The notes beneath the pieces were generated by a model. The model saw only the letters and a program-made list of their open reading frames with translations. It ran no database searches and was not told the origin of the DNA. Positions 23,637-33,514 of a DNA stretch of 64,000 nucleotides are shown in pieces. This DNA is from Candidatus Zixiibacteriota bacterium (GTDB lineage Bacteria > Zixibacteria > MSB-5A5 > GN15 > PGXB01): positions 1 to 64,000 of the forward strand of contig JAFGTT010000008.1 of the NCBI GenBank assembly GCA_016933955.1, in the 5' to 3' direction. The position numbers were made by a program, and so were the translations under genes. Each line of letters starts with the position of its first letter. Position 1 is the stretch's first letter.

Positions 23637-24995
23637 TTATGACTCTGAAGGTATTTTTTCTTTTCCGCCGATACATATCAGGTTCTTCAGCAATATTATT
23701 AAATCATAAAAGAATAAAATAGCCGCACTGACCAGTATTGATTGGGCGATAATGGCCGGATAGAATATACGCGAACCCTGCCAGAATGTAACCCCCGTTA
23801 TAATTGCAAAATAAAACATGATTAAAAACAGGATTATGGCATACCGTAAGTTGCATCTGGCAAGAACCACAAAGCCAATCAGGGAGAAAATCAGCACCAC
23901 CGAACTGTTGGCACCTTTGTAAACATATCTTTCGATTTTCTTAAAGAATTCTTCGTACCGGGGTATTTGATGATAGTGTAGAGCCGAGACGGCGGTAACA
24001 TTGTCCAGAACCGCGGACAGGTAATTCGTCAGGAAAATGGCGGGATACTTCTTGAATGTCTCGATTACATAATCCTGGGCATCAAGATAGTATTTCTCGG
24101 CATCGGCGCTATTGATTTCGGGTAAGGTAGTATTGTAGAGGGAATCCTTGACTCTTTTAAATTCCCATTGAGGACGATTTTCCGCATTGAAATTAACAAG
24201 CATCGTCAGATAAGCCCTGGCGGCTCCAATACCTGTTCCCGAAATTATAAATGTATCGTATTTCGATAAATTACGCGCCGACCAGATAACCGGCATTGCC
24301 GCCATAATAAGGGCCGTTATGATGCTGCTTTTAATTATCCGTTTACGGTTTTCCGATGGTTCCGCAAGCGGTACAATCAGAGCGATTATCAGGAGTATCA
24401 ACGGAAAGAAAAGAATGTTCGAGCGAATTAAAACGGCCGCACCGCCAAGTAACCCGGAGTATATATAAAGCGCTATACGATTCTCCGTCACGGCCTTAAA
24501 ATAAAGGTGCAGTGATACCATAAAAAGAAAAAGGAAGGTCGTCTCGGAAAGAATGCTGTTCGCCAATTCGATTGATGTAATTGAAAATGCCACCAATAAG
24601 CCGGAGGTCAAAGATAAATATTCGTTTTTGAATAAACGATGGGCGAGCATGTAGACAAGGCAGCATGTCAGACTACTAAGTACAATCTGTACCAACAGAA
24701 TGGGAAGGACCGAATTCCCGAATAATACCCTTAACAGCCCGACTATGGAAGGATAACCGGGACCGACCAGGAATAATCCGAATTCTCCATCCTCGCTGAA
24801 TCCAAAAAGATTATCAGCGGCTTTAACATATGTAATCGAATCGGGAAATAATCTGCCAATGGACGAGGAATCGATGGAAACCAGCATCACAGCCAGAAAT
24901 ATTAACCGCAATATAATGGCATTACAGAAGATAATAACGGGATACCGATTATTCGAATCTACCAGACCGGTTTTAATTTTGTCTATTAAATCCAT
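23637..24995 (-). CDS. GT39/ArnT-like multi-pass membrane glycosyltransferase
   Basis: A 452-aa protein with about 10-12 hydrophobic segments. The first extracytoplasmic loop contains the acidic DSITYVKAADN region typical of dolichyl/undecaprenyl-phosphate-sugar mannosyltransferases (PMT_2, GT39), followed by GPGYPSIVGLLRVLFG and the SSLTCCLVYMLAHRLF helix. A soluble periplasmic insert occupies about 265-350. It probably transfers a sugar from a polyprenyl phosphate to a protein or envelope glycan at the outer face of the inner membrane; the acceptor is unknown. It follows the next upstream gene by 8 bp, so they are likely co-transcribed. AT-rich like the rest of the stretch. Confidence 0.75.
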   Translation of the reverse strand: MDLIDKIKTGLVDSNNRYPVIIFCNAIILRLIFLAVMLVSIDSSSIGRLFPDSITYVKAADNLFGFSEDGEFGLFLVGPGYPSIVGLLRVLFGNSVLPILLVQIVLSSLTCCLVYMLAHRLFKNEYLSLTSGLLVAFSITSIELANSILSETTFLFLFMVSLHLYFKAVTENRIALYIYSGLLGGAAVLIRSNILFFPLILLIIALIVPLAEPSENRKRIIKSSIITALIMAAMPVIWSARNLSKYDTFIISGTGIGAARAYLTMLVNFNAENRPQWEFKRVKDSLYNTTLPEINSADAEKYYLDAQDYVIETFKKYPAIFLTNYLSAVLDNVTAVSALHYHQIPRYEEFFKKIERYVYKGANSSVVLIFSLIGFVVLARCNLRYAIILFLIMFYFAIITGVTFWQGSRIFYPAIIAQSILVSAAILFFYDLIILLKNLICIGGKEKIPSES

Positions 24996-25003
24996 AATTT
25001 ATA

Positions 25004-25642
25004 TCATCCGGATCGATACTGAGAAGAATCGATTTCTCCAAAATTATAGGAGGTGATAAATATCAAAGCAATTATCATGATTAATATAATCAGCAAAATC
25101 AGTAAAAATCTGTGGGACGGTTTATATATGGGTAATGGGGTAGTTTTTAATGAATAAATATGAGGAAAATCTTCTTTCTTGAGTGACAGGATCACGATAG
25201 CCATGAAACAAAAAAAGACAAGTTGAAAAAAAACCGTTGAACGAGACGAAATCGAGGTGATAAAAATAGTCATACGGCGCGAGGCCGGTCGGTCGGAAGC
25301 GGAGGAAACGGATTCCACCGCCGTAATTTTATAAATAATCCTGGAAAAAAGCCAGAATTTGGCTGATTGTCCTGTAATCTCCCAGATTGGGATATCTTTT
25401 CCAAGGCGGTATTCTACGATTACATACATTGAATTTTTGTCATACCTGTTTCGAATTTCGGAAATAATTGTCTCGGGATTAAAATTGCTGGCCCCGGCCA
25501 ATGGTTGTGAATGAATCCTATAGTCAAGCTCCGCTATCTCTTTCATATCCGCGCCACGCAAATAAAATCCGATAAGCGTCAGCAGGACAATCATTGATAT
25601 CGATATATAAATTGAAGCGATCGTGCGTTTTGAAAGCGGCAT
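25004..25642 (-). CDS. Membrane protein of unknown function next to the glycosyltransferase
   Basis: A 212-aa protein with transmembrane segments at about 8-28, 134-153 and 180-202, and a roughly 100-residue extracytoplasmic region between the first two (IAELDYRIHSQPLAG, SMYVIVEYRLGKDIPIWEI). It ends with a short tail. It precedes the GT39-like gene by 8 bp on the same strand, so it may be an accessory subunit or substrate-presenting partner. No family recognised. Confidence 0.65.
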   Translation of the reverse strand: MPLSKRTIASIYISISMIVLLTLIGFYLRGADMKEIAELDYRIHSQPLAGASNFNPETIISEIRNRYDKNSMYVIVEYRLGKDIPIWEITGQSAKFWLFSRIIYKITAVESVSSASDRPASRRMTIFITSISSRSTVFFQLVFFCFMAIVILSLKKEDFPHIYSLKTTPLPIYKPSHRFLLILLIILIMIIALIFITSYNFGEIDSSQYRSG

Positions 25643-25860
25643 GGACCGTTCTCCGGAATATTTCCACCACTTCAGTCAAATTAAAAACAAGATCTTTATC
25701 ATATCAAGTTTTAAAAACCGCTAATTGCGAATTTTTATCAACCCATTAGTGCATAATTTAATAAAACGGGCATAAACGGCATTCTGGAGCCGGGCGAATA
25801 CCAGGAATAAATAAAAAACCCAAATGACGGAGCAATGATCCGCCTTGTCTTTGAAACGGG

Positions 25861-27882
25861 TTAAAGCATGGCGCGGGTGGTGTCGTTGACCAGTTTGCGG
25901 GCGCGGCTGTAAATATTCTCGATATTGAAACCGTACCGCGACAGGACTTCCGATCCGGGAGCCGAAGCCCCGAAAGTATCCACCCCGATCACCTCGGTCT
26001 TCGGACCAACATAAGCCTTCCACCCCAGCGAGCGTCCGGCTTCAATCACCAGAAGCGGCAGATCGGGGGAGATGATCCGGTTACGGTACTCTTCGGTTTG
26101 TTCCGCGAACAATTCCAGGCAGGGCAGGCTAACGACCCGAACCTGAATATCATCGGCGGCCAGTTTTTCGCGCGCCTCGAGAGCCAGATGCACTTCGGAC
26201 CCGGTGGCCGCGATGGTCAGGCCGGGTCGGTCGGAATCGGCCAGGATGTACCCTCCCCGGACCACCCCCTCGGCCAGTTGCGGATAGAGAGACAGGTCGA
26301 GCACCGGGAGTTTCTGGCGGGTAAGCGCCAGAGCGGCCGGACGGCTGGTTTGAGTCATGGCCATTTTCCAGACGGCGGAGGTTTCATTGGCATCGGCCGG
26401 GCGGAATACCAGCAGGTTGGGAATGGCCCGCAGACTGAGAAGCTGTTCGACCGGCTGATGGGTCGGGCCATCCTCGCCCACTCCGAGGCTGTCGTGCGTG
26501 AAGACGTATTTGACCGGCAGTTTGCTGAGGGCGGCCATACGAATCGCAGGACGCATGTAATCACTGAATATCAGAAAAGTCCCGCAGTACGGAATGACTC
26601 CTCCATGCAGGGCCAAACCATTGACAACCGCGCCCATGGCATGTTCACGGACGCCGAACCGCAAATTGCGGCCCAGGCGGTTTTCCGGGCTGTAATCGGA
26701 ATTGTCGTTGATAAGAGTTTTATTGCTGGGGGCAAGATCGGCCGAGCCGCCGACCATCTCGGGCAAACAGGCGGCGAGAGCGTTGAGAATTTTTCCCGAG
26801 GCCGCCCGGGTGGCGATCTTGCCCGATTCGGCAGTGAACACGGAAAGATCATGGTCCCACTGATTCGTAAGATTATGATCTATCACCCGTTTGAACTCAC
26901 GCCCGAGATCCGGGAATTGGGTAGTGTACTTATCGAACAGAATTTGCCATTCCTTCTGATATTTTCCTCCGCGTTCGACAGAGGCACGGAAATGCACCCG
27001 GACTTCATCGGGGATATAAAACATTTTATCAGCCGGCCATCCGAGCTTTTCTTTGGTCAGGCGGAGTTCCTCCTCGCCCAGCGGTTCGCCGTGGGCCGAG
27101 GCTGTATCCTGTTTATGGGGACTGCCGTAACCGATATGAGTCTTTATTTCAATCAGGGTCGGCCGGGCGGAATCCTGACGGGCCTGTTCGATGGCATCGG
27201 CGATCAGATCAATCCGGTTGCCGTCATTAACCTTGATGGTCCGCCATCCGAAAGATTCAAAACGACCGATGACGTTTTCGGTGAAGGTCAGGCCGGTGGT
27301 ACCCTCGATGGTGATATTATTACTGTCGTAGAGAACGACCAGTTTACCCAGTTTCAGATGACCGGCCAGCGAGGCCGCCTCGGAAGCGATTCCCTCCATC
27401 AGGTCACCATCCCCGGCCAGAACATAGGTATGGTGCTTGACAATCTCAAATTCGGGCCGGTTGAACCTGGCGGCCAGCATGGTTTCGGCGATGGCCATCC
27501 CCACGGCGTTGGCCAGTCCCTGGCCAAGAGGCCCGGTGGTGGCTTCGACGCCGGGAGTCAGTCCGTATTCCGGGTGACCGGGAGTGCGGCTTCCCCACTG
27601 GCGGAAATTTTTTAATTCTTCTAAAGAAAGGTCATACCCGGTCAAATGCAGGAGAGAATACAGCAGGGCCGAGCCATGACCGGCCGAGAGAACGAACCGG
27701 TCCCGGTCGGGCCAGTGCGGATCAGCCGGATTGAATTTCAGAAAACGGTTCCAGAGAGTGTAGGCCGGGGCGGCGGCTCCCATCGGCAGGCCGGGATGGC
27801 CCGAATTGGCTTTCTGAACGGCATCCGCGGAAAGAAAGCGGATGGTGTTGACGCAAAGATCATCCAGGTTGTTGCGTGACAC
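25861..27882 (-). CDS. tkt: Transketolase
   Basis: A full-length 673-aa thiamine-diphosphate enzyme transferring two-carbon ketol units in the pentose phosphate and Calvin-type pathways. Visible landmarks: [29 protein letters not shown], the ThDP/Mg motif GDGDLMEG ending in [21 protein letters not shown], the pyrimidine-domain FGVREHAMG and [19 protein letters not shown], and the C-terminal domain [15 protein letters not shown]. It starts with GTG at 27882, preceded by GGGGAGA. It is monocistronic. The 3' end has a decayed second copy at 23470-23571. A GC-rich dyad followed by a T-rich tract lies beyond the stop (about 25795-25860), possibly its terminator. Confidence 0.97.
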   Translation of the reverse strand: MSRNNLDDLCVNTIRFLSADAVQKANSGHPGLPMGAAAPAYTLWNRFLKFNPADPHWPDRDRFVLSAGHGSALLYSLLHLTGYDLSLEELKNFRQWGSRTPGHPEYGLTPGVEATTGPLGQGLANAVGMAIAETMLAARFNRPEFEIVKHHTYVLAGDGDLMEGIASEAASLAGHLKLGKLVVLYDSNNITIEGTTGLTFTENVIGRFESFGWRTIKVNDGNRIDLIADAIEQARQDSARPTLIEIKTHIGYGSPHKQDTASAHGEPLGEEELRLTKEKLGWPADKMFYIPDEVRVHFRASVERGGKYQKEWQILFDKYTTQFPDLGREFKRVIDHNLTNQWDHDLSVFTAESGKIATRAASGKILNALAACLPEMVGGSADLAPSNKTLINDNSDYSPENRLGRNLRFGVREHAMGAVVNGLALHGGVIPYCGTFLIFSDYMRPAIRMAALSKLPVKYVFTHDSLGVGEDGPTHQPVEQLLSLRAIPNLLVFRPADANETSAVWKMAMTQTSRPAALALTRQKLPVLDLSLYPQLAEGVVRGGYILADSDRPGLTIAATGSEVHLALEAREKLAADDIQVRVVSLPCLELFAEQTEEYRNRIISPDLPLLVIEAGRSLGWKAYVGPKTEVIGVDTFGASAPGSEVLSRYGFNIENIYSRARKLVNDTTRAML

Positions 27883-28383
27883 GATTTCTCCCCTTACATT
27901 TTATAAATTTAAGACCCGCAGGTTTAAAGTAGAATGGAATGATTGCCATGGTTTATATATAACAAAATCCAGGGATAAAGGTGAGCAAAAATTTCTCACA
28001 AATAGAATTTACGGGACATATATCAACCGGCGTCAGTCAGGAAATAAATATCCTGACGGCCCGGCATTGTTTGTTTTGTGATAAGAATTTTGAAATTAAT
28101 AAGTTGCCGTAATATCCGGCAATTCAGGCAAAAAGGAGTTATCCTTTTAAAAGGGGCATGGATTATTCGTTTGGTTGGAGTGCCGGCCGTACTCGGGACC
28201 GGCGGTCGTTAAATGACAAGGGATTGGTCGCGGCTTTTACCGAACAGGTTATCACCCGGTAATAACAAATCGACCATACCCGGAAATTCCCTGGCCATAT
28301 ATTAACGACATCGAAATCCCATATCAATGATTCCTTTAAAAGTGGAATTATCTTTCCGGGATTCCGGCGCGGCGTTTTTTTCC
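27883..28383. other. Intergenic region between transketolase and the hydrogenase operon
   Basis: Divergent promoter region with no gene. It includes a small hairpin AAAAGGA-GTTA-TCCTTTT at 28131-28148 and an AT-rich TTTATATATAA at about 27953-27963, 70 bp upstream of the transketolase start. Nothing else stands out. Confidence 0.5.
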
Positions 28384-28412
28384 TTGACAAAAGGGATGGG
28401 GGTTGCTATATT
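28384..28412 (+). promoter_or_regulatory. Sigma-70-type promoter of the hydrogenase operon
   Basis: TTGACA at 28384-28389 is an exact -35 consensus. It is separated by exactly 17 bp from TATATT at 28407-28412 (one mismatch to the -10 consensus), 40 bp upstream of hydB. Transcription would start near 28419. Confidence 0.8.
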
Positions 28413-28420
28413 CAAATAGT

Positions 28421-28438
28421 TTGTGAAATTAATCACAA
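28421..28438. promoter_or_regulatory. CRP/FNR-family operator at the hydrogenase transcription start
   Basis: TTGTGA-N6-TCACAA, perfect arms in the CRP-type TGTGA/TCACA form. It spans roughly +2 to +20 relative to the predicted start, a place where a bound regulator would normally block transcription. The only CRP-like protein of the operon (29608) lacks a DNA-binding domain, so the binder is likely encoded elsewhere. Confidence 0.7.
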
Positions 28439-28451
28439 GGTGCGAGGCCGA

Positions 28452-29570
28452 ATGCCAGAAAATAAATATATTATTATTGAACGTGGGGACTTCGGTTCCC
28501 TTTTTGAAGTACTGAAGAAGAAAGGGTACACCCTTACCGGACCGACCGTAAGAAGCAATGCGGTTGTTTACGATGATCTTTCATCGGTCGATGATCTTCC
28601 GATCGGGTGGACAGATAAACAGGATGGGGGGTATTACCGGCTGGTCAGGGATAAGCATGACCTTTTGTTCGGTTATGTGGTCGGACCTCAAAGCTGGAAG
28701 AAATTTATCTATCCGCCGCGCCGGTTGCTCTACGAGGCTAAAAAAGCCGGGCATCGTTATAATCCGCTTCCGATGGAGGAAATCCAGGTTACCCGGCGGG
28801 CGCTGATCGGGGTCCGCCCGTGTGAACTCCAGGCTCTGGCCATCAACGATAAAGTATTGACCCAAGGACCCTATGCCGACCCGTACTACCAGAAACAGCG
28901 GGCCAACCTGTTTATCGTGGCGGTCAACTGCGTCCGCCCGGGCGGGACATGTTTCTGCGCCTCAATGGGAACCGGTCCGAAAGCCGAATCCGGTTATGAC
29001 CTGGTGTTGACGGAAGTGTTTGACTCCGGGAAGCATTATTTTTTGGCCGAGGCGGGCAGTAATTCCGGGCGCGGTCTGTTGAATGATATTACCGGGCGGC
29101 CGGCTGACGAGAGCGAAATCAGTCAGGCCGAGCAGGCTGTGGCCGAGGCGGTCAACCGGATGGGTCGCAAGGTCGACACCCGGGATTTGAAAACGGTGCT
29201 GGAAAATAATTTCGATCATCCCCACTGGGAGGAGATCACCAAGCGGTGTTTGACCTGCGGAAACTGCACTTCGGTCTGCCCGACTTGTTTCTGCGTCAAT
29301 GTCGAGGATACAACCAGTCTCGGCGGGGAGACGGCGCAACGCTGGCGCCGTTGGGATTCGTGCTATAATGTTGATTTTTCCTATATTCACGGAGGCAGTA
29401 TTCGCGCCACGGAAACTTCGCGTCACCGCCAATGGGTGATGCATAAAATGTCCTACTGGCATGACCAGTTCGGGACATCGGGCTGTGTCGGTTGCGGGCG
29501 GTGTATCACCTGGTGCCCGGTTGGAATCGATATCACCGAGGAAGTCCGCAAAATCCTCGGCGGGGAGTGA
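28452..29570 (+). CDS. hydB: Group 3b [NiFe] hydrogenase (sulfhydrogenase) beta subunit, iron-sulfur protein
   Basis: A 372-aa cytoplasmic iron-sulfur protein of the HydB/anaerobic sulfite reductase A family. It carries two ferredoxin-like [4Fe-4S] motifs: [12 protein letters not shown] (Cys266 onward, with further Cys in PTCFC) and [12 protein letters not shown] (about Cys345 onward), between them [15 protein letters not shown]. An upstream part has [16 protein letters not shown], usual for the family. It should pass electrons between the NAD(P)-binding gamma subunit and the hydrogenase delta/alpha dimer. The ATG at 28452 is chosen; an in-frame GTG at 28440 would overlap the operator region. 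First gene of the operon. Confidence 0.9.
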   Translation: MPENKYIIIERGDFGSLFEVLKKKGYTLTGPTVRSNAVVYDDLSSVDDLPIGWTDKQDGGYYRLVRDKHDLLFGYVVGPQSWKKFIYPPRRLLYEAKKAGHRYNPLPMEEIQVTRRALIGVRPCELQALAINDKVLTQGPYADPYYQKQRANLFIVAVNCVRPGGTCFCASMGTGPKAESGYDLVLTEVFDSGKHYFLAEAGSNSGRGLLNDITGRPADESEISQAEQAVAEAVNRMGRKVDTRDLKTVLENNFDHPHWEEITKRCLTCGNCTSVCPTCFCVNVEDTTSLGGETAQRWRRWDSCYNVDFSYIHGGSIRATETSRHRQWVMHKMSYWHDQFGTSGCVGCGRCITWCPVGIDITEEVRKILGGE

Positions 29571-29607
29571 AAACGGAATTATCATAAAATATTATGAGGA
29601 TATGACT

Positions 29608-30075
29608 ATGGAAAATCTGGAACGAATCCTGTCCGAGCATCCCTTTCTCGAGGGGATGAGCCAGAAACATATTGAGCTTCTGGTAGGCTGTGCTTCCAAT
29701 GTGGTTTTCAAGGCCGGCGAATTCATATTCCGCGAGGGAGAGCCGGCGGACAATTTTTATTTCATCCGTCACGGACGGGTGCTGGTAGAAACCCATGTTC
29801 CCCAGAAGGGTCCGATTGTCATACGGTCCCGCGCCGAGGGCGAGATCTTCGGGTGGTCGTGGATGGTGCCGCCGTACAAATGGCATTTCGATGCCCGCGC
29901 GACGGAACTAACCCGGGCAATTACCCTTGACGGCAAATGCCTGCGGACCAAATGCGAAGAGGATCATGATCTGGGATACGAAATAATGAAGCGGTTTGCC
30001 CTGGTTATCGCCGAACGGCTCGAGGCAACCCGCCTGCAACTTATGGATATTTACGGCAATGGCCTCAAAAAGTGA
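29608..30075 (+). CDS. Cyclic-nucleotide-binding-domain protein without a DNA-binding domain
   Basis: A 155-aa protein made almost entirely of a CRP-type cNMP-binding beta-roll (residues about 8-125: [62 protein letters not shown]), then a single helix ([19 protein letters not shown]). No helix-turn-helix follows, so it cannot act as a normal CRP/FNR transcription factor. It is embedded between hydB and hydG, overlapping hydG by 17 bp. By position it may be a regulatory or assembly subunit of the hydrogenase. The ATG at 29608 has GAGGA 7 bases upstream; the ATG at 29602 is too close to that site. Confidence 0.85.
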   Translation: MENLERILSEHPFLEGMSQKHIELLVGCASNVVFKAGEFIFREGEPADNFYFIRHGRVLVETHVPQKGPIVIRSRAEGEIFGWSWMVPPYKWHFDARATELTRAITLDGKCLRTKCEEDHDLGYEIMKRFALVIAERLEATRLQLMDIYGNGLKK

Positions 30076-30922
30076 AAAACTGATAGAAGTGGTTTCCGAT
30101 GACCCGATGCTGGCCAGACCCTTTACAATCCGACGGGTTATCAAGGAATCGCACGATACCTTTTCGATGGAGCTGGAGAAACCATCCGGGCGGAAAGATT
30201 TCAATTTTCTGCCGGGGCAGTTCAATATGCTCTATGTGTATGGAATCGGCGAAGTTCCGATCTCGATCAGCGGCGATCCTACCATGCCCAGGACGCTGGT
30301 GCATACCACCCGGGCGGTGGGAACGGTGACCAAGGCTATGTGGAATTTGAAGGTCGGTGAGAGTATCGGCGTTCGGGGCCCGTACGGGACGGCCTGGCCG
30401 GCGGCGGAATCGGAGGGCAGTGATGTCGTTTTGATCACCGGCGGGATCGGCCTGGCGCCGCTTCGTCCGGTCATATACTATCTCCTGGCCAACCGCGGGA
30501 AGTACGGCAAGATCGTGCTTCTTTACGGCGCCCGGACCCCGGAAGACATCCTGTATGTGAAGCAGCTCGAGAAATGGCGCGCCCGTTTCGATCTTGAAAT
30601 CCATCTTACGGTCGATCGGGCCACCGGTGCATGGCATGGTAATGTCGGGGTCGTGACCCAGTTGATCAAACGGTCGCCGTTCGATCCGCTCAACTGCGTG
30701 GCCATGGTGTGCGGACCGGAGGTCATGATGCGTTTCACGGTCATGGAGTTGGAAAAGCGGGGAGTAACGGAGGATCGGATTTATATTTCCATGGAAAGAA
30801 ATATGAAATGCGGGATCGGCCTGTGCGGGCACTGCCAGCTGGGTTCATCGTTCGTCTGCAAGGACGGTCCGGTGTATCGATTCACCGACATCAAAGACAA
30901 ATTCACCAAGCGGGAAATGTGA
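30059..30922 (+). CDS. hydG: Group 3b hydrogenase gamma subunit, FAD/NAD(P)-binding oxidoreductase
   Basis: A 287-aa protein of the ferredoxin reductase/dihydroorotate dehydrogenase electron-transfer family: FAD domain (about 15-110, [27 protein letters not shown]), NAD(P) domain (about 115-235, [40 protein letters not shown]), and a C-terminal Cys cluster for [2Fe-2S] ([20 protein letters not shown]). It exchanges electrons with NADP(H), linking H2 turnover to pyridine nucleotides. It begins inside the preceding gene (17-bp overlap) and ends 1 base before hydD. Confidence 0.93.
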   Translation: MASKSEKLIEVVSDDPMLARPFTIRRVIKESHDTFSMELEKPSGRKDFNFLPGQFNMLYVYGIGEVPISISGDPTMPRTLVHTTRAVGTVTKAMWNLKVGESIGVRGPYGTAWPAAESEGSDVVLITGGIGLAPLRPVIYYLLANRGKYGKIVLLYGARTPEDILYVKQLEKWRARFDLEIHLTVDRATGAWHGNVGVVTQLIKRSPFDPLNCVAMVCGPEVMMRFTVMELEKRGVTEDRIYISMERNMKCGIGLCGHCQLGSSFVCKDGPVYRFTDIKDKFTKREM

Positions 30923-30923
30923 T

Positions 30924-31703
30924 ATGGCCAGGATAAAGAAACCAAAAATAGCGGTCTGGAAATTCGCTTCGTGCGATGGCTGTCAATTATCCCTGCTGGA
31001 ATGCGAGGAAGAACTCCTGGCCATCAGCGAAGCGGTTATTATAGCCTATTTCCCCGAGGCCACGCGGGCGATTATGAAAGGGCCGTATGATATCTCGCTG
31101 GTGGAAGGGTCGATCACGACGCCTCACGATGCCGAGCGGATACATAAAATCCGGCGAATTTCGAAAACTCTGATTACCATCGGCGCCTGCGCCACGGCCG
31201 GGGGTATCCAAGCCATCCGGAATTTCAAAGATGTGAAGCAGTTTATTGCGGCGGTTTATGCCCATCCTGAATATATCGAAACACTTAACAAATCAACTCC
31301 GATCGCCGATCACGTCTTTGTGGATTTCGAACTACGCGGCTGCCCGATCAGTAAATTTCAACTGGTTGAGGTCATCAACGCTTACCTGAACGGCCGCAAG
31401 CCCAATATCCCCAATTACAGTGTCTGTATGGAGTGCAAGCGGAAGGGCAATGTCTGTGTCATGGTGGCAACCGGCCAGCCCTGCCTTGGTCCGGTGACGC
31501 AGGCCGGGTGCGGGGCGATCTGCCCATCCTATGACAGGGGTTGTTACAGCTGTTTCGGCCCCAAAGAAACGCCCAATACCGCTTCACTGGCCCAATGGTT
31601 CGAAAAACTGAATCTTTCCCGGAAGGATATTGTCCGGGCATTCCGCGGATTCAATGCCTTCGCCGAACCATTCCGGAAAGAGAGCGAGACTTATGAAAAG
31701 TAA
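30924..31703 (+). CDS. hydD: Group 3b hydrogenase delta (small) subunit
   Basis: A 259-aa [NiFe] hydrogenase small subunit without a Tat signal, so cytoplasmic. Proximal-cluster ligands sit in [14 protein letters not shown] at the N-terminus, with [14 protein letters not shown] and [11 protein letters not shown] in the middle; the C-terminal Cys pairs [33 protein letters not shown] and GCYSCFG hold further clusters. It forms the electron-transfer core with the large subunit. It overlaps hydA by 11 bp. Confidence 0.94.
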   Translation: MARIKKPKIAVWKFASCDGCQLSLLECEEELLAISEAVIIAYFPEATRAIMKGPYDISLVEGSITTPHDAERIHKIRRISKTLITIGACATAGGIQAIRNFKDVKQFIAAVYAHPEYIETLNKSTPIADHVFVDFELRGCPISKFQLVEVINAYLNGRKPNIPNYSVCMECKRKGNVCVMVATGQPCLGPVTQAGCGAICPSYDRGCYSCFGPKETPNTASLAQWFEKLNLSRKDIVRAFRGFNAFAEPFRKESETYEK

Positions 31704-32982
31704 GATAATCAAAGTCGATTACCTGGCCCGGGTCGAGGGAGAGGGTCGGTTTTTTGTCAAGATAAAGAACGATGCCGTGGCCGATGTCAAATTCTCGATC
31801 TTCGAACCACCGCGTTTTTTCGAGGCTTTTCTGCGCGACCGGAGATTTACCGAGGCTCCCGATATTACGGCCCGGATATGCGGAATCTGTCCTATCGCCT
31901 ACCAGATGAGTTCGGTGCACGCCATGGAAATGGCCTGCGGCGTGAAAGTTGATGGACCGCTAAGGCAGTTGCGGCGGCTGATTTACTGCGGCGAGTGGAT
32001 CGAATCGCACGCCCTGCATGTGTACATGCTTCACGCCCCCGATTTCCTGGGGTACGAAGACGCCATCCAGATGGCCAAAGATTACCCCGACCTTGTCAAG
32101 CAGGGTCTAAAACTCAAAAAAATCGGTAATGATCTGGTAATCCTGCTCGGTGGACGGGAAATCCATCCCATTAGTGTCCGGGTTGGGGGTTTTTACAGGG
32201 TCCCGACCAAAAAAGAATTAAGGACGATGGTCGAGCCGCTCAAATGGGCGCTCGAGGCCGCCCTGGAAACGGTCAAAGTTACCGCTACCCTGACTTTCCC
32301 CGATCTGGAGCGGGATTACGAGTTTGTTTCCCTGAGTCATCCCGATGAGTACCCCTTCAACGAGGGGCGGGTGGTTTCGAGTAAGGGGATCGATATCGAG
32401 GTGAGCGAATTCCTCAATCATTTCGAAGAGATTCATGTGGAACATTCGACATCGCTCCAGGGCAAGGTAATCGAGCGCGATGATTACCTGGCGGGTCCGA
32501 TGGCGAGGTATTCCAACAATTTCGAGAAACTGACGCCAAAGGCCAAAAAGGCGGCCAAGGAATCCGGACTGGGCAAGGTTTGCAATAATCCGTTCAAGAG
32601 CATTATCGTCCGGGCGGTGGAAATGGTTTTCGCCTGCGAGGAGGCCTTACGGATTATCAAGCAGTACGAAATGCCGGAAAAGCCGTATATCGAGGTGCCG
32701 CCGCGCGAGGGAATCGGGCACGGGTGTTCCGAGGCGCCGCGCGGGTTATTGTACCATCGCTATAAAATAGACGACGGCGGTAATATTCTGGAGGCCCGGA
32801 TCATACCGCCGACCTCGCAGAATCAGAAAGCTATCGAGAAAGATCTGTGCGCCTTCGTGGAAAAGAACCTGCATCTTTCCGATGAGAAACTGACCTGGCA
32901 CTGCGAACAGGCCATCCGCAATTATGATCCCTGCATCTCCTGCTCCTGTCATTTTCTGAAATTGAAAATCGACCGAAGCTGA
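31693..32982 (+). CDS. hydA: Group 3b [NiFe] hydrogenase alpha (large) subunit
   Basis: A 429-aa catalytic subunit. L1 motif RICGIC (Cys63, Cys66) and L2 motif DPCISCSCH (Cys414, Cys417, His420) supply the four cysteines that ligate the Ni-Fe centre. Nine residues follow His420 (FLKLKIDRS); in this family such a tail is removed after metal insertion, which fits the endopeptidase gene immediately downstream. The start at 31693 precedes [19 protein letters not shown], the typical N-terminus, and overlaps hydD. Confidence 0.96.
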   Translation: MKSKIIKVDYLARVEGEGRFFVKIKNDAVADVKFSIFEPPRFFEAFLRDRRFTEAPDITARICGICPIAYQMSSVHAMEMACGVKVDGPLRQLRRLIYCGEWIESHALHVYMLHAPDFLGYEDAIQMAKDYPDLVKQGLKLKKIGNDLVILLGGREIHPISVRVGGFYRVPTKKELRTMVEPLKWALEAALETVKVTATLTFPDLERDYEFVSLSHPDEYPFNEGRVVSSKGIDIEVSEFLNHFEEIHVEHSTSLQGKVIERDDYLAGPMARYSNNFEKLTPKAKKAAKESGLGKVCNNPFKSIIVRAVEMVFACEEALRIIKQYEMPEKPYIEVPPREGIGHGCSEAPRGLLYHRYKIDDGGNILEARIIPPTSQNQKAIEKDLCAFVEKNLHLSDEKLTWHCEQAIRNYDPCISCSCHFLKLKIDRS

Positions 32983-32995
32983 AGGCGGGGTGATA

Positions 32996-33469
32996 ATGAA
33001 AAGTCCTGCGCCCGTGGTTGTTATCGGAATCGGGAATGATTTCCGTTCCGATGATGTCGCGGGGCTTTTTATTGCCCGAAAAATCCGTGAATCGGCACTT
33101 GAAGGGGTCCGGGTGATTGAAGGGGTCAGCGATGGCACCTCACTCATCGACGCCTGGAACGAAGCCAAAACGGCAGTGGTTATTGATTGCGTTGTATCGG
33201 GGGCCAAGCCGGGTCATATTTACCGATTTGAACCTCTCCACGAGGATCTTCCCGCAGAATATTTCATCGGCTATTCGACCCATGCTTTCAGCGTGGCCGA
33301 GAGTATCAAACTGGCGCGCGCGCTGGGACAATTGCCGAACCGGCTGGTTGTCTATGGAATCGAGGGCGGTGTATTTAAGACCGGAAGCGGGATGTCGGCC
33401 GAGGTGGCAGAGGCGGCCGACAATCTGGTAAAGCAAATCGCCTCGGAAATCGAGAATTTTAAAACCTAG
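32996..33469 (+). CDS. Hydrogenase maturation endopeptidase (HycI/HyaD/HoxW family)
   Basis: A 157-aa nickel-dependent protease that trims the C-terminal tail of the large subunit once nickel is in place. Family features: VVIGIGNDFRSDDVAG at the N-terminus (acidic ligand), AVVIDCVVSGAKPGHIYRF (second Asp) and GYSTHAFSVAESIKLARAL (His ligand), then VYGIEGGVFKTGSGMS. The usual DDGxG is DDVAG here. The ATG at 32996 is 13 bp past hydA with GGGGTG just before it. Its substrate is almost certainly HydA. Confidence 0.9.
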   Translation: MKSPAPVVVIGIGNDFRSDDVAGLFIARKIRESALEGVRVIEGVSDGTSLIDAWNEAKTAVVIDCVVSGAKPGHIYRFEPLHEDLPAEYFIGYSTHAFSVAESIKLARALGQLPNRLVVYGIEGGVFKTGSGMSAEVAEAADNLVKQIASEIENFKT

Positions 33470-33514
33470 CGTCCGGTTATAGTAGTAAATTCGCTAAAAC
33501 GGCCGGCTTTGGAA

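Noticed and set aside
26098-27615. 505-codon open frame on the plus strand inside transketolase
   Set aside because: Antisense shadow of a clear transketolase; composition is glycine-rich nonsense with no domain.
29608-30075. Calling the cNMP-domain protein the regulator that binds the dyad at 28421
   Set aside because: It ends after one helix beyond the beta-roll and has no helix-turn-helix.
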